A stretch of DNA of 64,000 nt from an uncultured Nitrospira sp. (GCA_902500995.1 CABVSR010000005.1:124001-188000); one strand, 5' to 3'; shown: positions 16,424 to 25,752, counted from the first letter of the stretch. Made by a program: numbers and translations. The notes: generated by a model not told the origin, from the sequence alone.

Positions 16424-18771
16424 ACACGCGCACACTAGCTCCAGAGGAGTATTGGCGAGCCGTTGTCCGTCGAAAGTGGCTGGTGATTATCGCGATTGTC
16501 GTGTCACTAAGTATCGCTGGTGCCGTGTGCGCCCTGATGCCAAAGGTGTATCAGTCGGCCACAAAGATGTGGTTTGAAGGCGCGAAGATTGAGGAGTCAA
16601 TAGTTAGTGGGCCGAATCCCGCCGGGATGGCCTATGCTCCCACTCTCGATGATCGCGTAATGGAAGTCCGGCAGTTTGTGATGGGTCGAAAAACCCTCGG
16701 ACAAATTGCGGGTGAATTTGGGCTGTTCGGATATGAAAAAGATCGTCCTGATGCGGCACAGTCAGAGAATGCGATTCGAGCGATGCGAGGATCCGTGAAA
16801 GTCGAGCCGACCAAGGACAAACTGTTTATCACCCTCTCATTTTCCAATGAAGATCCCAGCATTGCCAGGGATGTGACATCACGACTCAGCGACCTTTTCA
16901 TCGAAGAAACGCTCAAGGATCGCGAACGAGGCGTAGAGGCCGCAGAAGATTTTCTTGGACTGGAATTGAAGCACGCGAAGTCCGAGCTAGAGGCAAAAGA
17001 AAAGATCATTTCAGAATTTAAACAATCACATCTTGGAGAGCTCCCACAGCAAATCGATGCTAACCTTCGCAAATTGGATCGACTGCAGGAAGATATGCGG
17101 TCGCAAACTGAGCAATCTCAGAGCCTGGCGAGTCGCTTAGTTCAGATCGATAAATCCATTAAAGATTATGAGGAGACCGGTGAAATAGGTAGTGATTCTC
17201 CCGTTGGGGGAACAAGCAAGCGAAACAAGGACCCTCGGTTGGGCAGAATCAAGGAATTGGAGCGACGCCTCGTTGAACTCTCTTCCATGTACAAAGAGAC
17301 CTATCCTGACCTTGTACAAGTCAAGGAGGAAATTAGGAAACTCAAGGAAATGACCTCTGCTCAGTATCGTGATCTGCTGCCTGAGAGTGACGAAGCGGAC
17401 GAGCCAATCGCCAACAAAAAATCCAAGCGAAAGGCGATTGATCCGTACCATGCCGAATTGTTGAAGCAGAGAGAGGATATTGTACTCGAACTGGAGGGGG
17501 TCAAGCGTCGTCAAGCACATATTTCAAGTGAGATTTCTCAATATGAGCGGAGAGTAGAGCATACCCCTGAGCGCGAGCAAAAGCTGAAGACACTTGAACG
17601 CGATTATGAAAATCTCCAGAAAAATTATCAGTCACTTCTGGATAAAAAACTGAGTGCCGGTATGCAGAAGAGTCTGGCGCAAGGGCGTAAGGGAGCGAAA
17701 TTTAGTATCGTGGATCCCGCCTACACCCCCGTTGTCCCTGTCGTTCCCAACATTCCGATTATCATGGCCGCAGGTCTCGTATTGGGTTGTGCATTAGGTT
17801 TCGGAGGCGCCGTAGGACTGGAACTGATGGGACGAGGATTCCGATCGGCTGAGGAGGTGGAAGTTACTCTAGGACTGCCCGTAATCGCCTCTATACCTTT
17901 GTATGAAAGCGCTTTTGGGGGATCAATGCAGACCGTTCGAGCGCTTTCTGGGAAAAACCGTGCATCGGCATTGTTGCTACCGAGCAGTAATCAGAAAGCC
18001 GGTGACGATCTGGCTATGGCTGGTAGTCTTGCGCCTTCGGCCAGAAGCAGGGGACAAAATGGGCAATTACATAGTCCAACTCCTGGCCTAGAGTTGGTCT
18101 CGATGTGGCGGCCACTGTCATTCGTAGCTGAGCAATATCGTGTGGCGGCCACCCGTCTCGAGCTCATGACCGGAGATCGAAAAAGCACGGCCATTGTCGT
18201 AACAAGTGCTGTAATGGGGGAGGGGAAGTCTTCCACAGCGCTTAATTTAGGTTATGTCCTGGCCAAAGATCTCGACCGTAGAACCATTGTAATTGATTGT
18301 GATCTGAAACGACCGATGCAGCATATCTACGCAGGCGTTTGGCAGCATCCAGGTCTGGTCGAAGTGTTGCGTGGCACGAAAGTCATTGAGGATTGTGTTC
18401 AACGATTAGGTGAGTCGGGTCCCTGGATTCTTCCAGCGGGGGCAGTCGGAGATAATCCGCTCGCCCTTTCCAAGATGCATCAGTTGGCCGATTTAGTAAC
18501 TGAACTTAAAGAGAAGTTCGATTATGTAATCATCGACGCACCACCGGTGTTGCCGCTTGCAGATATGCAAGTCCTTGCGAGTATGGGCGATCTACTTGCC
18601 TATGTTGTGAAAGCAAGCATGACCGGCCGCGATGTGGTGCAAAAAGCGCTAAAAGCCATCGGCGACACTGCGAATGTCGGGGTCATTTTAAATGGTTTAG
18701 ATGCCCACACGACTCCCTACTATATGCAGCAAGAATATTATCGCGAAGCCCATCATGAACAGCTCAAGTAA
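16420..18771 (+). CDS. Wzc-like chain-length regulator / tyrosine autokinase
   Basis: This inner-membrane co-polymerase and BY-kinase fusion has 783 aa. It has a Wzz domain with a first membrane segment at about 20-40, a long periplasmic coiled coil (about 170-420), a GNVR-type region and a second membrane segment at about 445-468. The cytoplasmic kinase follows, with Walker A MGEGKSST (K603), Walker A' VIDCDLKRP and Walker B YVIIDAPPVLPLAD. The C-terminus is Tyr-rich (YYMQQEYY), the expected autophosphorylation cluster. It should control chain length and gate export with the OPX proteins upstream. A LMW tyrosine phosphatase (54163) may be its antagonist. Its tail overlaps the next gene. Confidence 0.92.
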   Translation: MNTRTLAPEEYWRAVVRRKWLVIIAIVVSLSIAGAVCALMPKVYQSATKMWFEGAKIEESIVSGPNPAGMAYAPTLDDRVMEVRQFVMGRKTLGQIAGEFGLFGYEKDRPDAAQSENAIRAMRGSVKVEPTKDKLFITLSFSNEDPSIARDVTSRLSDLFIEETLKDRERGVEAAEDFLGLELKHAKSELEAKEKIISEFKQSHLGELPQQIDANLRKLDRLQEDMRSQTEQSQSLASRLVQIDKSIKDYEETGEIGSDSPVGGTSKRNKDPRLGRIKELERRLVELSSMYKETYPDLVQVKEEIRKLKEMTSAQYRDLLPESDEADEPIANKKSKRKAIDPYHAELLKQREDIVLELEGVKRRQAHISSEISQYERRVEHTPEREQKLKTLERDYENLQKNYQSLLDKKLSAGMQKSLAQGRKGAKFSIVDPAYTPVVPVVPNIPIIMAAGLVLGCALGFGGAVGLELMGRGFRSAEEVEVTLGLPVIASIPLYESAFGGSMQTVRALSGKNRASALLLPSSNQKAGDDLAMAGSLAPSARSRGQNGQLHSPTPGLELVSMWRPLSFVAEQYRVAATRLELMTGDRKSTAIVVTSAVMGEGKSSTALNLGYVLAKDLDRRTIVIDCDLKRPMQHIYAGVWQHPGLVEVLRGTKVIEDCVQRLGESGPWILPAGAVGDNPLALSKMHQLADLVTELKEKFDYVIIDAPPVLPLADMQVLASMGDLLAYVVKASMTGRDVVQKALKAIGDTANVGVILNGLDAHTTPYYMQQEYYREAHHEQLK

Positions 18772-19822
18772 GTCTGAACAAGACATGAGCCTGGAGCCAT
18801 TGGCCAGCCCGCAGCCGATCGTTTCCGTCTCGGTGAGCTTTCCAAAGTTCACACGTCGCGTACTGATACTTGGCGTTGGTCCTCTCGCCAGAGACCTTTG
18901 TCAGACCCTCCTGTCCAAACGGACTGGCTTCACCGAAGTCGTTGGATTTCTTGATAAGGATTCCAGTCGTGTCGGTGAACGTCTGGTGAATCCAAGCATA
19001 ATCGGAACGTATGACCAATTATTCGAGATTGCGGAGCGTTATCAGGTTCATACTGTTGCAGTCTGTTTGGAAGATCGTCGTGCGGTGCTACCGGTTCAAA
19101 CACTGCTCGACATGAAGGCAATGGGGCGGGATGTGGTGGACGGTCATTATTTATATGAAGAGGAATCCGGTCGTCTTTCAATTGACCACTTAAAGCCCAG
19201 CGCTCTCATTTTTTCGACGGGGTTTCGTCGTCGATTAGTCACAATGCTTCTGAAACGAGGCCTCGATGTGGTGGTTGCCATTATTGGGATGATAGCGCTA
19301 TTGCCCCTCGTGATCGTGTTATCGCTGCTCATCAAAATGGATTCTTCTGGCCCTGTTTTTTATCGGCAAATGCGGGTTGGGTTAAGGGGCCGTCCGTATA
19401 TGATTTGGAAATTCAGGTCGATGCGCCAGGATGCGGAGCAAAGTGGAGCTCGATGGGCATCAAGCGAAGATCCCCGAGTGTCTAGAGTCGGTCGTTGGAT
19501 TAGAAAGTGGCGACTGGATGAACTCCCCCAGTTGATTAATGTAATGAAAGGGGAGATGAGTTTGGTCGGTCCCAGGCCCGAGAGACCGGTATTTGTCCAG
19601 GAGTTAAGAAATACCATACCCTATTACGATTTGAGGCATACCGTTCGACCAGGTATTACCGGTTGGGCGCAAACAAGGTTCAGATATGGTGCGTCGAAAG
19701 AAGATTCACACGTCAAGCTTCAATATGATCTCTTTTATGTGAAAAATTTATCATTGGCACTGGATCTGCGAATAGTCATCCACACGGTCAAAGTTATGTT
19801 GATGGGCGAGGGGGCGCGGTAG
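18755..19822 (+). CDS. Initiating undecaprenyl-phosphate sugar phosphotransferase
   Basis: This polyprenyl-P sugar-1-P transferase would start repeat-unit assembly at the inner membrane. The N-terminal part is a Rossmann-like domain (VLILGVGPLARDL). The catalytic part begins with a reentrant membrane helix (LLKRGLDVVVAIIGM), followed by GPVFYRQMRVG, WKFRSMR, RKWRLDELPQL, KGEMSLVGPRPERP and RPGITGWAQ. At 355 aa it lacks the four-helix N-terminal membrane bundle of full-length EpsB/WbaP-like enzymes. ATG 18755 overlaps the kinase gene by 17 nt; ATG 18785 is the alternative. The sugar donor cannot be read from sequence. Confidence 0.9.
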   Translation: MNSSSKSEQDMSLEPLASPQPIVSVSVSFPKFTRRVLILGVGPLARDLCQTLLSKRTGFTEVVGFLDKDSSRVGERLVNPSIIGTYDQLFEIAERYQVHTVAVCLEDRRAVLPVQTLLDMKAMGRDVVDGHYLYEEESGRLSIDHLKPSALIFSTGFRRRLVTMLLKRGLDVVVAIIGMIALLPLVIVLSLLIKMDSSGPVFYRQMRVGLRGRPYMIWKFRSMRQDAEQSGARWASSEDPRVSRVGRWIRKWRLDELPQLINVMKGEMSLVGPRPERPVFVQELRNTIPYYDLRHTVRPGITGWAQTRFRYGASKEDSHVKLQYDLFYVKNLSLALDLRIVIHTVKVMLMGEGAR

Positions 19823-19830
19823 AGGAATCC

Positions 19831-20682
19831 ATGCCTGACTCAATGGCGAGACATTCTCTGTCTTTCGATGTCGAAGAACACTTTCAGGTTTCAGCTTTTG
19901 AATCTCCCATGAGACGGAGACATTGGGAACAGTTCGAAAGTCGCGTAGAGAGCAACACGGATAAATTACTGGATTTGCTGAATCAGAGAGGTGTTCATGC
20001 CACTTTTTTTGTCTTGGGATGGGTGGCGGAGCGATATCCCTCTTTGGTGAGAAGTATTGCCTCGGCAGGACATGAGGTCGCTTCCCACGGCTATGCTCAT
20101 GAACTTATTACAGCGCAAACTCAAGTGGCATTTCGCGAAGATGTGCGAAAGGCTAAAGGAATTCTCGAGAATATTCTCCAGCAACCAGTGTTGGGATATC
20201 GTGCGCCGAGTTTTTCTATCACTAAGGATACAATGTGGGCGATTCAAATTCTTGTCGAAGAAGGGTATGTCTATGACTCGAGCATTTTCCCGGTGATGCA
20301 CGATCGTTATGGCGTACCGTCCGCAAATCCGCAGGTGCATCAGTTATCGACTCAAGCAGGACTCTTGTGGGAAGTGCCGCCGTCAACAGTTAAATGTCTG
20401 GGAGTGAGAATACCGATTGCTGGAGGAGGATACTTTCGTCTCTACCCCTACAAGGTATTGCGCGCCCTTCTGCGCAAATTGGAAGGCGAAGGCTCACCCT
20501 TGGTGATGTATTTGCACCCGTGGGAATTTGACCCAGATCAGCCGAGAATGGAAGGTTCAATGCTGTCTCGAATTCGACATTATTTGAATCTTGATAAAAC
20601 GGAAGGCAGAATGCGTGCACTCCTTCAAGATTTTTCATTTGCGCCGATCCGCCGTGTATTCCCGCAAATCGTACCTTTATGA
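19831..20682 (+). CDS. Polysaccharide deacetylase, EPS/exosortase-associated type
   Basis: This CE4 (NodB) family deacetylase has 283 aa. Metal and catalytic motifs are the N-terminal LSFDVEEHF (catalytic Asp), SHGYAH (H86 and H90), YRAPSFS and LHPWEFDP. The overall pattern, with the DVEEHF opening, is that of deacetylases found beside exosortase A loci. There is no signal peptide, so it may act on a lipid-linked intermediate in the cytoplasm. It starts 8 nt after the sugar transferase, with AGAGGAA before the ATG, and closes the first co-directional block. A second, different deacetylase is at 51868. Confidence 0.9.
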   Translation: MPDSMARHSLSFDVEEHFQVSAFESPMRRRHWEQFESRVESNTDKLLDLLNQRGVHATFFVLGWVAERYPSLVRSIASAGHEVASHGYAHELITAQTQVAFREDVRKAKGILENILQQPVLGYRAPSFSITKDTMWAIQILVEEGYVYDSSIFPVMHDRYGVPSANPQVHQLSTQAGLLWEVPPSTVKCLGVRIPIAGGGYFRLYPYKVLRALLRKLEGEGSPLVMYLHPWEFDPDQPRMEGSMLSRIRHYLNLDKTEGRMRALLQDFSFAPIRRVFPQIVPL

Positions 20683-21162
20683 AGCGATAACTGAGTCATC
20701 TAAGGTACATGCATCAACCTGCGCATGCCTTTGACTGTACCGTTGAATGATATAAAACTGCCTTTTGGGTAACTTCTTTTCGAGTTTAAGAGCCCCGCAA
20801 CGCTCATGTTCCGGTCGCTCCTCTGCGCTTGGGCATGGACGATAAGCGTCCCTTCGGTTAGGTTGTCATGAGATAGATTTCTGTTCAATTTGCTCCCTTC
20901 TCAGGGTGATCTCCTGTTTAGAGGTACCGATGGGTAAGCGCAGTCCCCTGCCAAGAATCGTAGGTGTTGCCAAGATAGAGGTAGTTCGTTCCGGCGTCTA
21001 AATCTCCTTTCTTGGGCTACTGTGCTACTCTTATACTGAAGGTACCATTCTAAGTATTAATGCCATTTATATAAAAGGGTTGAGTCATTAACCTGACTGT
21101 GAACAATGAGATGTATAAGAGGCCCCGGAGTTCGTGAAGCAATCTTGTAATTGGGAGCACGA
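20683..21162. other. Intergenic region upstream of the ABC exporter
   Basis: This 480-nt AT-rich gap probably separates two transcription units. A weak sigma70-like promoter is at 21009-21037. An imperfect inverted repeat (GGTACATGC to GTACC, about 20704-20741) lies near the left end. The 11-mer TTGACTGTACC (20731-20741) recurs in the next large gap at 23429-23439. No gene is visible; a 62-codon minus-strand frame at 20700-20888 is not credible. Confidence 0.5.
21009..21037 (+). promoter_or_regulatory. Weak candidate promoter for the ABC exporter
   Basis: TATACT (21032-21037) is a good -10 box; the matching -35 at 17-nt spacing is only TTCTTG (21009-21014). It would leave a leader of about 120 nt before the permease gene. 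Confidence 0.25.
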
Positions 21163-22008
21163 ATGGAGTCTGCCGTCGCGCAAGACGATTCTTGCGCTTT
21201 AGTGATCGAGCCGCGAACAGGATATGTTCATGTTGGTTGGCGCGAACTCTGGGCTGCGCGCGAGCTGTTTTATTTTCTGGCGTGGCGAGATCTTAAAACG
21301 CGTTATGCCCAAACTGCCATTGGCGCCAGCTGGGCGCTTATGCAGCCTCTCCTCAGCACTCTTATCTTTACTCTGGTATTTAGCTATTTGGCTAAAGTGC
21401 CGTCGGATGGCCTTCCCTATCCTCTCTTTGCGTTTGCCGCCATCCTTCCGTGGTCGCTGTTTGCCAGAAGTCTTGAACGGAGTACGCTGAGTGTCGTCAC
21501 AGAAGGTGGATTAATTAAAAAAGTCTATTTCCCTCGTCTCATTATTCCGATCTCCGCTACGTTTATTAATCTGGTCGATTTTGCCGTAGGATTCTTAATC
21601 TTAATTGGAATGATGATATGGTATCACGTCGTCCCGCAGTGGACCGTTGTGTTTCTTCCATTGTTTGTGGCGGTTGCTCTGCTTACTGCTTTGTCGGTGA
21701 GCCTCTGGCTTTCCGCGCTCAATGTTAAATATAGGGACGTGGCTTCAATTGTGCCGTTGATGACTCAGTTGTGGATGTTTGCCTCGCCTGTCCTCTATCC
21801 AGCTTCCTTGGTGCCCGAATCGATCCGGTGGCTCTACGGCCTCAATCCAATGGCTGGAGTCATTGAGGGATTTCGATGGGCTCTACTCAGTAAAGCCCCC
21901 CCAGATTGGAGCATGGTTGGCGTCAGTCTAGGTGTCGTGGCTTCGCTACTCATCGGAGGGGTGATGTTTTTTCGGAGGGTGGAGCGAACCTTCGCCGATG
22001 TGATCTAG
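21163..22008 (+). CDS. wzm: ABC-2 type polysaccharide export permease (Wzm-like)
   Basis: This inner-membrane permease (281 aa) belongs to an ABC exporter for lipid-linked O-antigen or capsule. It has six predicted membrane segments. Family landmarks are the cytoplasmic lead-in LWAARELFYFLAWRDLKTRY, AQTAIGASWALMQPLLSTLI and the C-terminal LNPMAGVIEGFRWALL. ATG 21163 is chosen because GGGAG lies 5 nt upstream; a TTG 12 nt earlier is in frame. The stop TAG is immediately followed by the ATPase start, so the pair is translationally coupled. Confidence 0.93.
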   Translation: MESAVAQDDSCALVIEPRTGYVHVGWRELWAARELFYFLAWRDLKTRYAQTAIGASWALMQPLLSTLIFTLVFSYLAKVPSDGLPYPLFAFAAILPWSLFARSLERSTLSVVTEGGLIKKVYFPRLIIPISATFINLVDFAVGFLILIGMMIWYHVVPQWTVVFLPLFVAVALLTALSVSLWLSALNVKYRDVASIVPLMTQLWMFASPVLYPASLVPESIRWLYGLNPMAGVIEGFRWALLSKAPPDWSMVGVSLGVVASLLIGGVMFFRRVERTFADVI

Positions 22009-23292
22009 ATGCGAGAGGCTGCGGTGACGGTCGAGGGGTTATCCAAACAGTACCGGCTGGGAACGTCCCAGGCGCAGGACGGCTCCCTGGCTGGCGCCCT
22101 GGCACGCCGGATGCGCCAATTGGTCGGCCGCCGCGCCGGCCCGCCGCCGGTCGATGACAGCTTGTGGGCCTTGCGCGATGTCTCGTTCGAGATCCAGAAA
22201 GGTGAAGTCTTCGGGGTCATCGGCACCAACGGGTCCGGCAAGAGCACGCTGCTGAAGATCCTGTCGCGGGTCACCGAGCCGACGAAAGGGCGGGCCGTCA
22301 TCAATGGGCGGTTTTGCGGGTTACTGGAAGTCGGCACCGGCTTCCACCCCGAACTGACCGGCCGCGACAACGTCTTTATGAGCGGCGCGATTCTCGGCAT
22401 GAAGCGGGAGGAGATCGCCCGCAAGTTCGATGAGATCGTCGCCTTCGCCGAAGTGGAGCCATTTATCGACACGCCGGTCAAACATTACTCAAGCGGCATG
22501 TATGTCCGGTTAGGCTTTTCTGTGCTGGCCCACATGGATCCGGACATTCTGATCGTCGACGAGGTGCTGGCGGTGGGTGACGTGCGCTTTCAGAAGAAGT
22601 GCATGGGCAAGATGGAGGATGTGGGGCAACATGGGCGGACGGTGATCCTGGTCTCCCACGACATGCCGGCGATCACGCGCATGTGTTCACGGGCGATTCT
22701 GCTGAACAAGGGCCAGGTGGTGGAGGCGGGGCCGGCGCATGACGTGGTCAATCACTATCTGCATGCCGGGCATATCCAGCCCTGTGCCGAGTGGCCGGAC
22801 CCGGCCAGCGCACCGGGCAATGACTCAGTCCGCATGCGCGCCGTGCGGGTGAAATCCGAGACCGGACAAGTTACGGATGTCATCGATATTCGAAAGCCCG
22901 TGCGGGTGGAAATTGAGTATGACATCCTTGAGCCGGGGCAAATGGTTGTTGCACAATTTGGTTTTAATACGGAAGAGGACGTGATCGCCTTTATCGCCAA
23001 TGATCGGGACCCGGTGTGGTACAGGCGTCCTCGCCCGGTGGGACGATATATCAGTACTGCTTGGATTCCAGGAAACTTTCTCTCTGAAGGCACGATGATT
23101 GTCGGGGGCGGGCTTTTTTCGGAAGACCCCTGGAACGAGTATTGCGATGTGCCGCGGGTTGTAGGTTTTCGGGTCGTCGACCCAGGTACAGGAGATACGG
23201 CGCGCGGTGATGTCACAGGACGGTGGGAAGGTGCTGTACGGCCCTTACTTCGATGGACGACAGAGTGCAATCCTTTCCAGCAAGGTGGCTGA
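22009..23292 (+). CDS. wzt: ABC exporter ATPase with C-terminal glycan-recognition domain (Wzt-like)
   Basis: This ATPase subunit (427 aa) pairs with the permease just upstream. Walker A is GTNGSGKST (72-80), the signature is YSSGMYVRLGF, Walker B is ILIVDEVLAVGD and the switch His is in LVSHD. After about residue 270 comes a beta-rich domain (to about 415) of the kind that in Wzt recognises the modified end of the finished glycan. Base composition changes inside the gene: 41 of 60 bases are G/C at 22261-22320 but 28 of 60 at 22921-22980. The shift falls near 22860, close to the domain border, which suggests a mosaic gene. Confidence 0.92.
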   Translation: MREAAVTVEGLSKQYRLGTSQAQDGSLAGALARRMRQLVGRRAGPPPVDDSLWALRDVSFEIQKGEVFGVIGTNGSGKSTLLKILSRVTEPTKGRAVINGRFCGLLEVGTGFHPELTGRDNVFMSGAILGMKREEIARKFDEIVAFAEVEPFIDTPVKHYSSGMYVRLGFSVLAHMDPDILIVDEVLAVGDVRFQKKCMGKMEDVGQHGRTVILVSHDMPAITRMCSRAILLNKGQVVEAGPAHDVVNHYLHAGHIQPCAEWPDPASAPGNDSVRMRAVRVKSETGQVTDVIDIRKPVRVEIEYDILEPGQMVVAQFGFNTEEDVIAFIANDRDPVWYRRPRPVGRYISTAWIPGNFLSEGTMIVGGGLFSEDPWNEYCDVPRVVGFRVVDPGTGDTARGDVTGRWEGAVRPLLRWTTECNPFQQGG

Positions 23293-23749
23293 GTCGCTAG
23301 GATCTGCATAGTATATCTAAGGCAGTAAGGTGTCGGACTTAAGATTCCAAATGTAATAGGGCTCACAACTAGCAACTTGTGGGAGTATGAGGAAAGGTGT
23401 CGATTTGTGAGAGCTCTTAGTGAGTACCTTGACTGTACCTTCTAGTCGAGCCAAACACTATTAACGAGGCCTTTTGAGCTAAAAATGTTAAGGTAAAAAC
23501 TCAGAGTGCTGACCAATTTGCTAAGAGAGGGTGTACGGCTTATGTGAAAGAAATCTGGGGCACATGAGAGGCTTTTGGGACTGACCACAGATTAGAGAAT
23601 TGATGATTGTCTATGAATTCAGGGATACCGGGTCTCGTCTTATTGGCGATGTGCCTATGCTCCTCGGGAGGAAGTGGATTAGATGCTCTGACGATCGGCC
23701 TCCTTGTCAACACAGGTAGAGACAACGATCGATAGCTGGAGGTAGGGGT
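23293..23749. other. Intergenic region upstream of the nucleotide-sugar cassette
   Basis: This 457-nt AT-rich gap has no credible gene. It contains GTACCTT twice (23424-23441) at an 11-nt period, within which lies the 11-mer TTGACTGTACC also found at 20731. A short inverted repeat CACAA/TTGTG is at 23364-23381. No promoter with good spacing was found by eye, although one is expected here. A ribosome site (GGAGGTAGGGGT) sits at its right edge. Confidence 0.5.
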
Positions 23750-24520
23750 ATGAAAGCAGTGATTTTGGCAGGGGGGTTGGGAACTCGATTGTCTGAGGAA
23801 ACCGTGCTTCGTCCGAAGCCAATGGTTGAAATCGGCGGCAAGCCGATCCTTTGGCATATTATGCAAATTCATGCTGTATACGGAGTAACCGAATTTATCA
23901 TCGCCCTAGGCTATAAAGGGGAAATGATCAAAGAATATTTTCTGAATTTCTTTGCGATCAATAATGACTTGTCCGTGGATCTTTCTACGGGGAAAACTAC
24001 CATTCACGATGGAAATCAGCCGAAGTGGACGGTTCATCTCGCGGACACAGGACAGACGACGCAAACGGGCGGACGAGTAAAGCGGCTGAAAAAATGGTTG
24101 AAAAATGATGAAACGTTCATGCTGACGTACGGCGACGGCGTCGCGGATCTGAACATAGGCAAACTGCTGGAGTTCCATCGTTCCCACGGCAAAATTGCCA
24201 CGATGACGTCAGTCCGGTCTCCAGCCAGATTTGGTCGGATTGGGTTTGATGGCGATAGAGTCACTGAGTTTTTTGAAAAGCCTGAGTCCGGGGAAGGTTG
24301 GATCAACGGAGGATTTTTTGTCCTGAATACAAAAGCCTTAGATTATATTGATGGCGATCTTACGGCTTGGGAACGCGAGCCCGTCGAACGCCTCGCTCAC
24401 GCTGGCGAAATGGTGGGGTACAAGCACTATGGCTTCTGGTCGTGCATGGATACGCTAAAAGAAAAGAGCTACTTGGAGGAGTTGTGGAATTCTGGCAAAG
24501 CGCCTTGGAAGGTATGGTAA
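23750..24520 (+). CDS. rfbF: Glucose-1-phosphate cytidylyltransferase
   Basis: This enzyme makes CDP-glucose from glucose-1-P and CTP, the entry to CDP-sugars (256 aa, normal length). Motifs are LAGGLGTRLSEETVLRPKPM at residues 6-25, GGKPILWHIM, LTYGDGVADLN with the metal Asp, and the family-typical EKPESGEGWINGGFFV and HYGFWSCMDTLKEK. The ribosome site GGAGGTAGGGGT is strong. It heads a run of same-strand sugar genes. The usual partner, CDP-glucose 4,6-dehydratase (RfbG), is not found anywhere in the window. Confidence 0.95.
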   Translation: MKAVILAGGLGTRLSEETVLRPKPMVEIGGKPILWHIMQIHAVYGVTEFIIALGYKGEMIKEYFLNFFAINNDLSVDLSTGKTTIHDGNQPKWTVHLADTGQTTQTGGRVKRLKKWLKNDETFMLTYGDGVADLNIGKLLEFHRSHGKIATMTSVRSPARFGRIGFDGDRVTEFFEKPESGEGWINGGFFVLNTKALDYIDGDLTAWEREPVERLAHAGEMVGYKHYGFWSCMDTLKEKSYLEELWNSGKAPWKVW

Positions 24521-24604
24521 CGAGGAGCGCATGCCGAACTGTGGTGTGCCTCAAGTCGCTGCATATCGACGGCGTTGTGTCTCAGCGGAGAGGAGCGAGT
24601 CTCA

Positions 24605-25720
24605 ATGACCAGTGATGCATCTTTGTTTACGCAGGCACAGGAATGGTTGGATGAAGACTGGGCGCGAATGGAAAAGGCGCTAGGCCCTCGATTGGAGGCG
24701 TTCCGTGGCAAGCATATCCTTGTTACCGGGGCGGCGGGATTTCTCGGGTTTGGATTTCTTCATTTCTTCGCCTATCTGAACCGAAATCTATTGAGAGACG
24801 GGCCTTTATCCATTGTCGCCGCTGACAATTATATCCGGGGGTGCCCACGCTGGTTGACCGAACTGGTCGCGGCGAGTCCCAACATGGAACTCGTTCGACA
24901 AGATATTACTAAGCCATGGACGGACTTGGCGACGTCTCATTTTGATTTCATCATTCACGGTGCCTCTATCGCAAGTCCAAAGGTGTATCGCCAGTATCCG
25001 CTAGAGACATTGGACACGAATATCTCCGGTTTGCGACACATGCTTGAACTTGCCAAAAGTCATAAGTCCGAGAGCATTCTCTATTTCAGCTCGAGCGAGA
25101 TTTATGGCGATCCGCCGGCTCATGAGATTCCAACGAACGAGGCCTATCGTGGAAATGTGTCTTGCATAGGGCCTCGCGCCTGTTATGACGAGTCCAAGCG
25201 TTTGGGCGAGACGCTCTGCTATCTGTATCATCAGCAACATGGAGTGCCGGCGAAAATCGTTCGGCCATTCAATAATTTTGGCCCGGGGTTGCGTTTGGCT
25301 GACGGCCGGGTGTTGCCTGATTTCTGTCGCGATATCCTAGCCAATCGAGACATTGTCCTTCGTTCGGATGGGAGTCCAACGCGCACGTTTTGTTACGTAT
25401 CGGATGCTTTGACTGGCTATCTCCTGACGCTGTTATCGCGCCATCATGCTGAACCGTTCAACATCGGAAGTGATGCGCCAGAGATCTCGATGCGGGATCT
25501 CGGCCAGATGCTGTTGCAGGTAGCTGGTAGCACGCGGCACGTTATCCATACACCCAGCGAAGAGGTCGACTATCTGACGGATAATCCTAACCGCCGCTGT
25601 CCCAATCTCGCCAAGTCTCGATCGCTTCTTGGCTACACACCGCTTGTTGACCTCAAGCTCGGTTTAAGTAGAATGTTGCATTGGTATAAGCACTTTGTTG
25701 GCCTGGAAGAGCTCGAGTAA
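24605..25720 (+). CDS. UXS-like nucleotide-sugar decarboxylase/epimerase (SDR)
   Basis: This extended SDR enzyme (371 aa) has the NAD motif GAAGFLGFGF and the catalytic pair Y194/K198 (CYDESKRLGE). SSSEIYGD carries the Ser and Glu found in UDP-glucuronate decarboxylases, and PFNNFGPGLRLADGRVLPDF plus SDGSPTRTFCYVSD match that family closely. It differs from the canonical UXS at 43250 by a longer N-terminus and insertions. ATG 24605 has GGAGAGGAG upstream; GTG 24575 is in frame. The neighbours are CDP-glucose synthesis and a nucleotide-sugar dehydrogenase. I infer that it decarboxylates a nucleotide-linked uronate, possibly CDP-linked; the exact substrate is unknown. Confidence 0.8.
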   Translation: MTSDASLFTQAQEWLDEDWARMEKALGPRLEAFRGKHILVTGAAGFLGFGFLHFFAYLNRNLLRDGPLSIVAADNYIRGCPRWLTELVAASPNMELVRQDITKPWTDLATSHFDFIIHGASIASPKVYRQYPLETLDTNISGLRHMLELAKSHKSESILYFSSSEIYGDPPAHEIPTNEAYRGNVSCIGPRACYDESKRLGETLCYLYHQQHGVPAKIVRPFNNFGPGLRLADGRVLPDFCRDILANRDIVLRSDGSPTRTFCYVSDALTGYLLTLLSRHHAEPFNIGSDAPEISMRDLGQMLLQVAGSTRHVIHTPSEEVDYLTDNPNRRCPNLAKSRSLLGYTPLVDLKLGLSRMLHWYKHFVGLEELE

Positions 25721-25752
25721 GACGGGCGTGTCCACTCATCATTAAGGTAACC

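Noticed and set aside
20700-20888. 62-codon minus-strand frame in the gap before the ABC exporter
   Set aside because: No ribosome site, domain or membrane segment, and it lies in an AT-rich gap.
23540-23872. 110-codon minus-strand frame across the rfbF start
   Set aside because: It overlaps the clear rfbF N-terminus antisense and has no domain.
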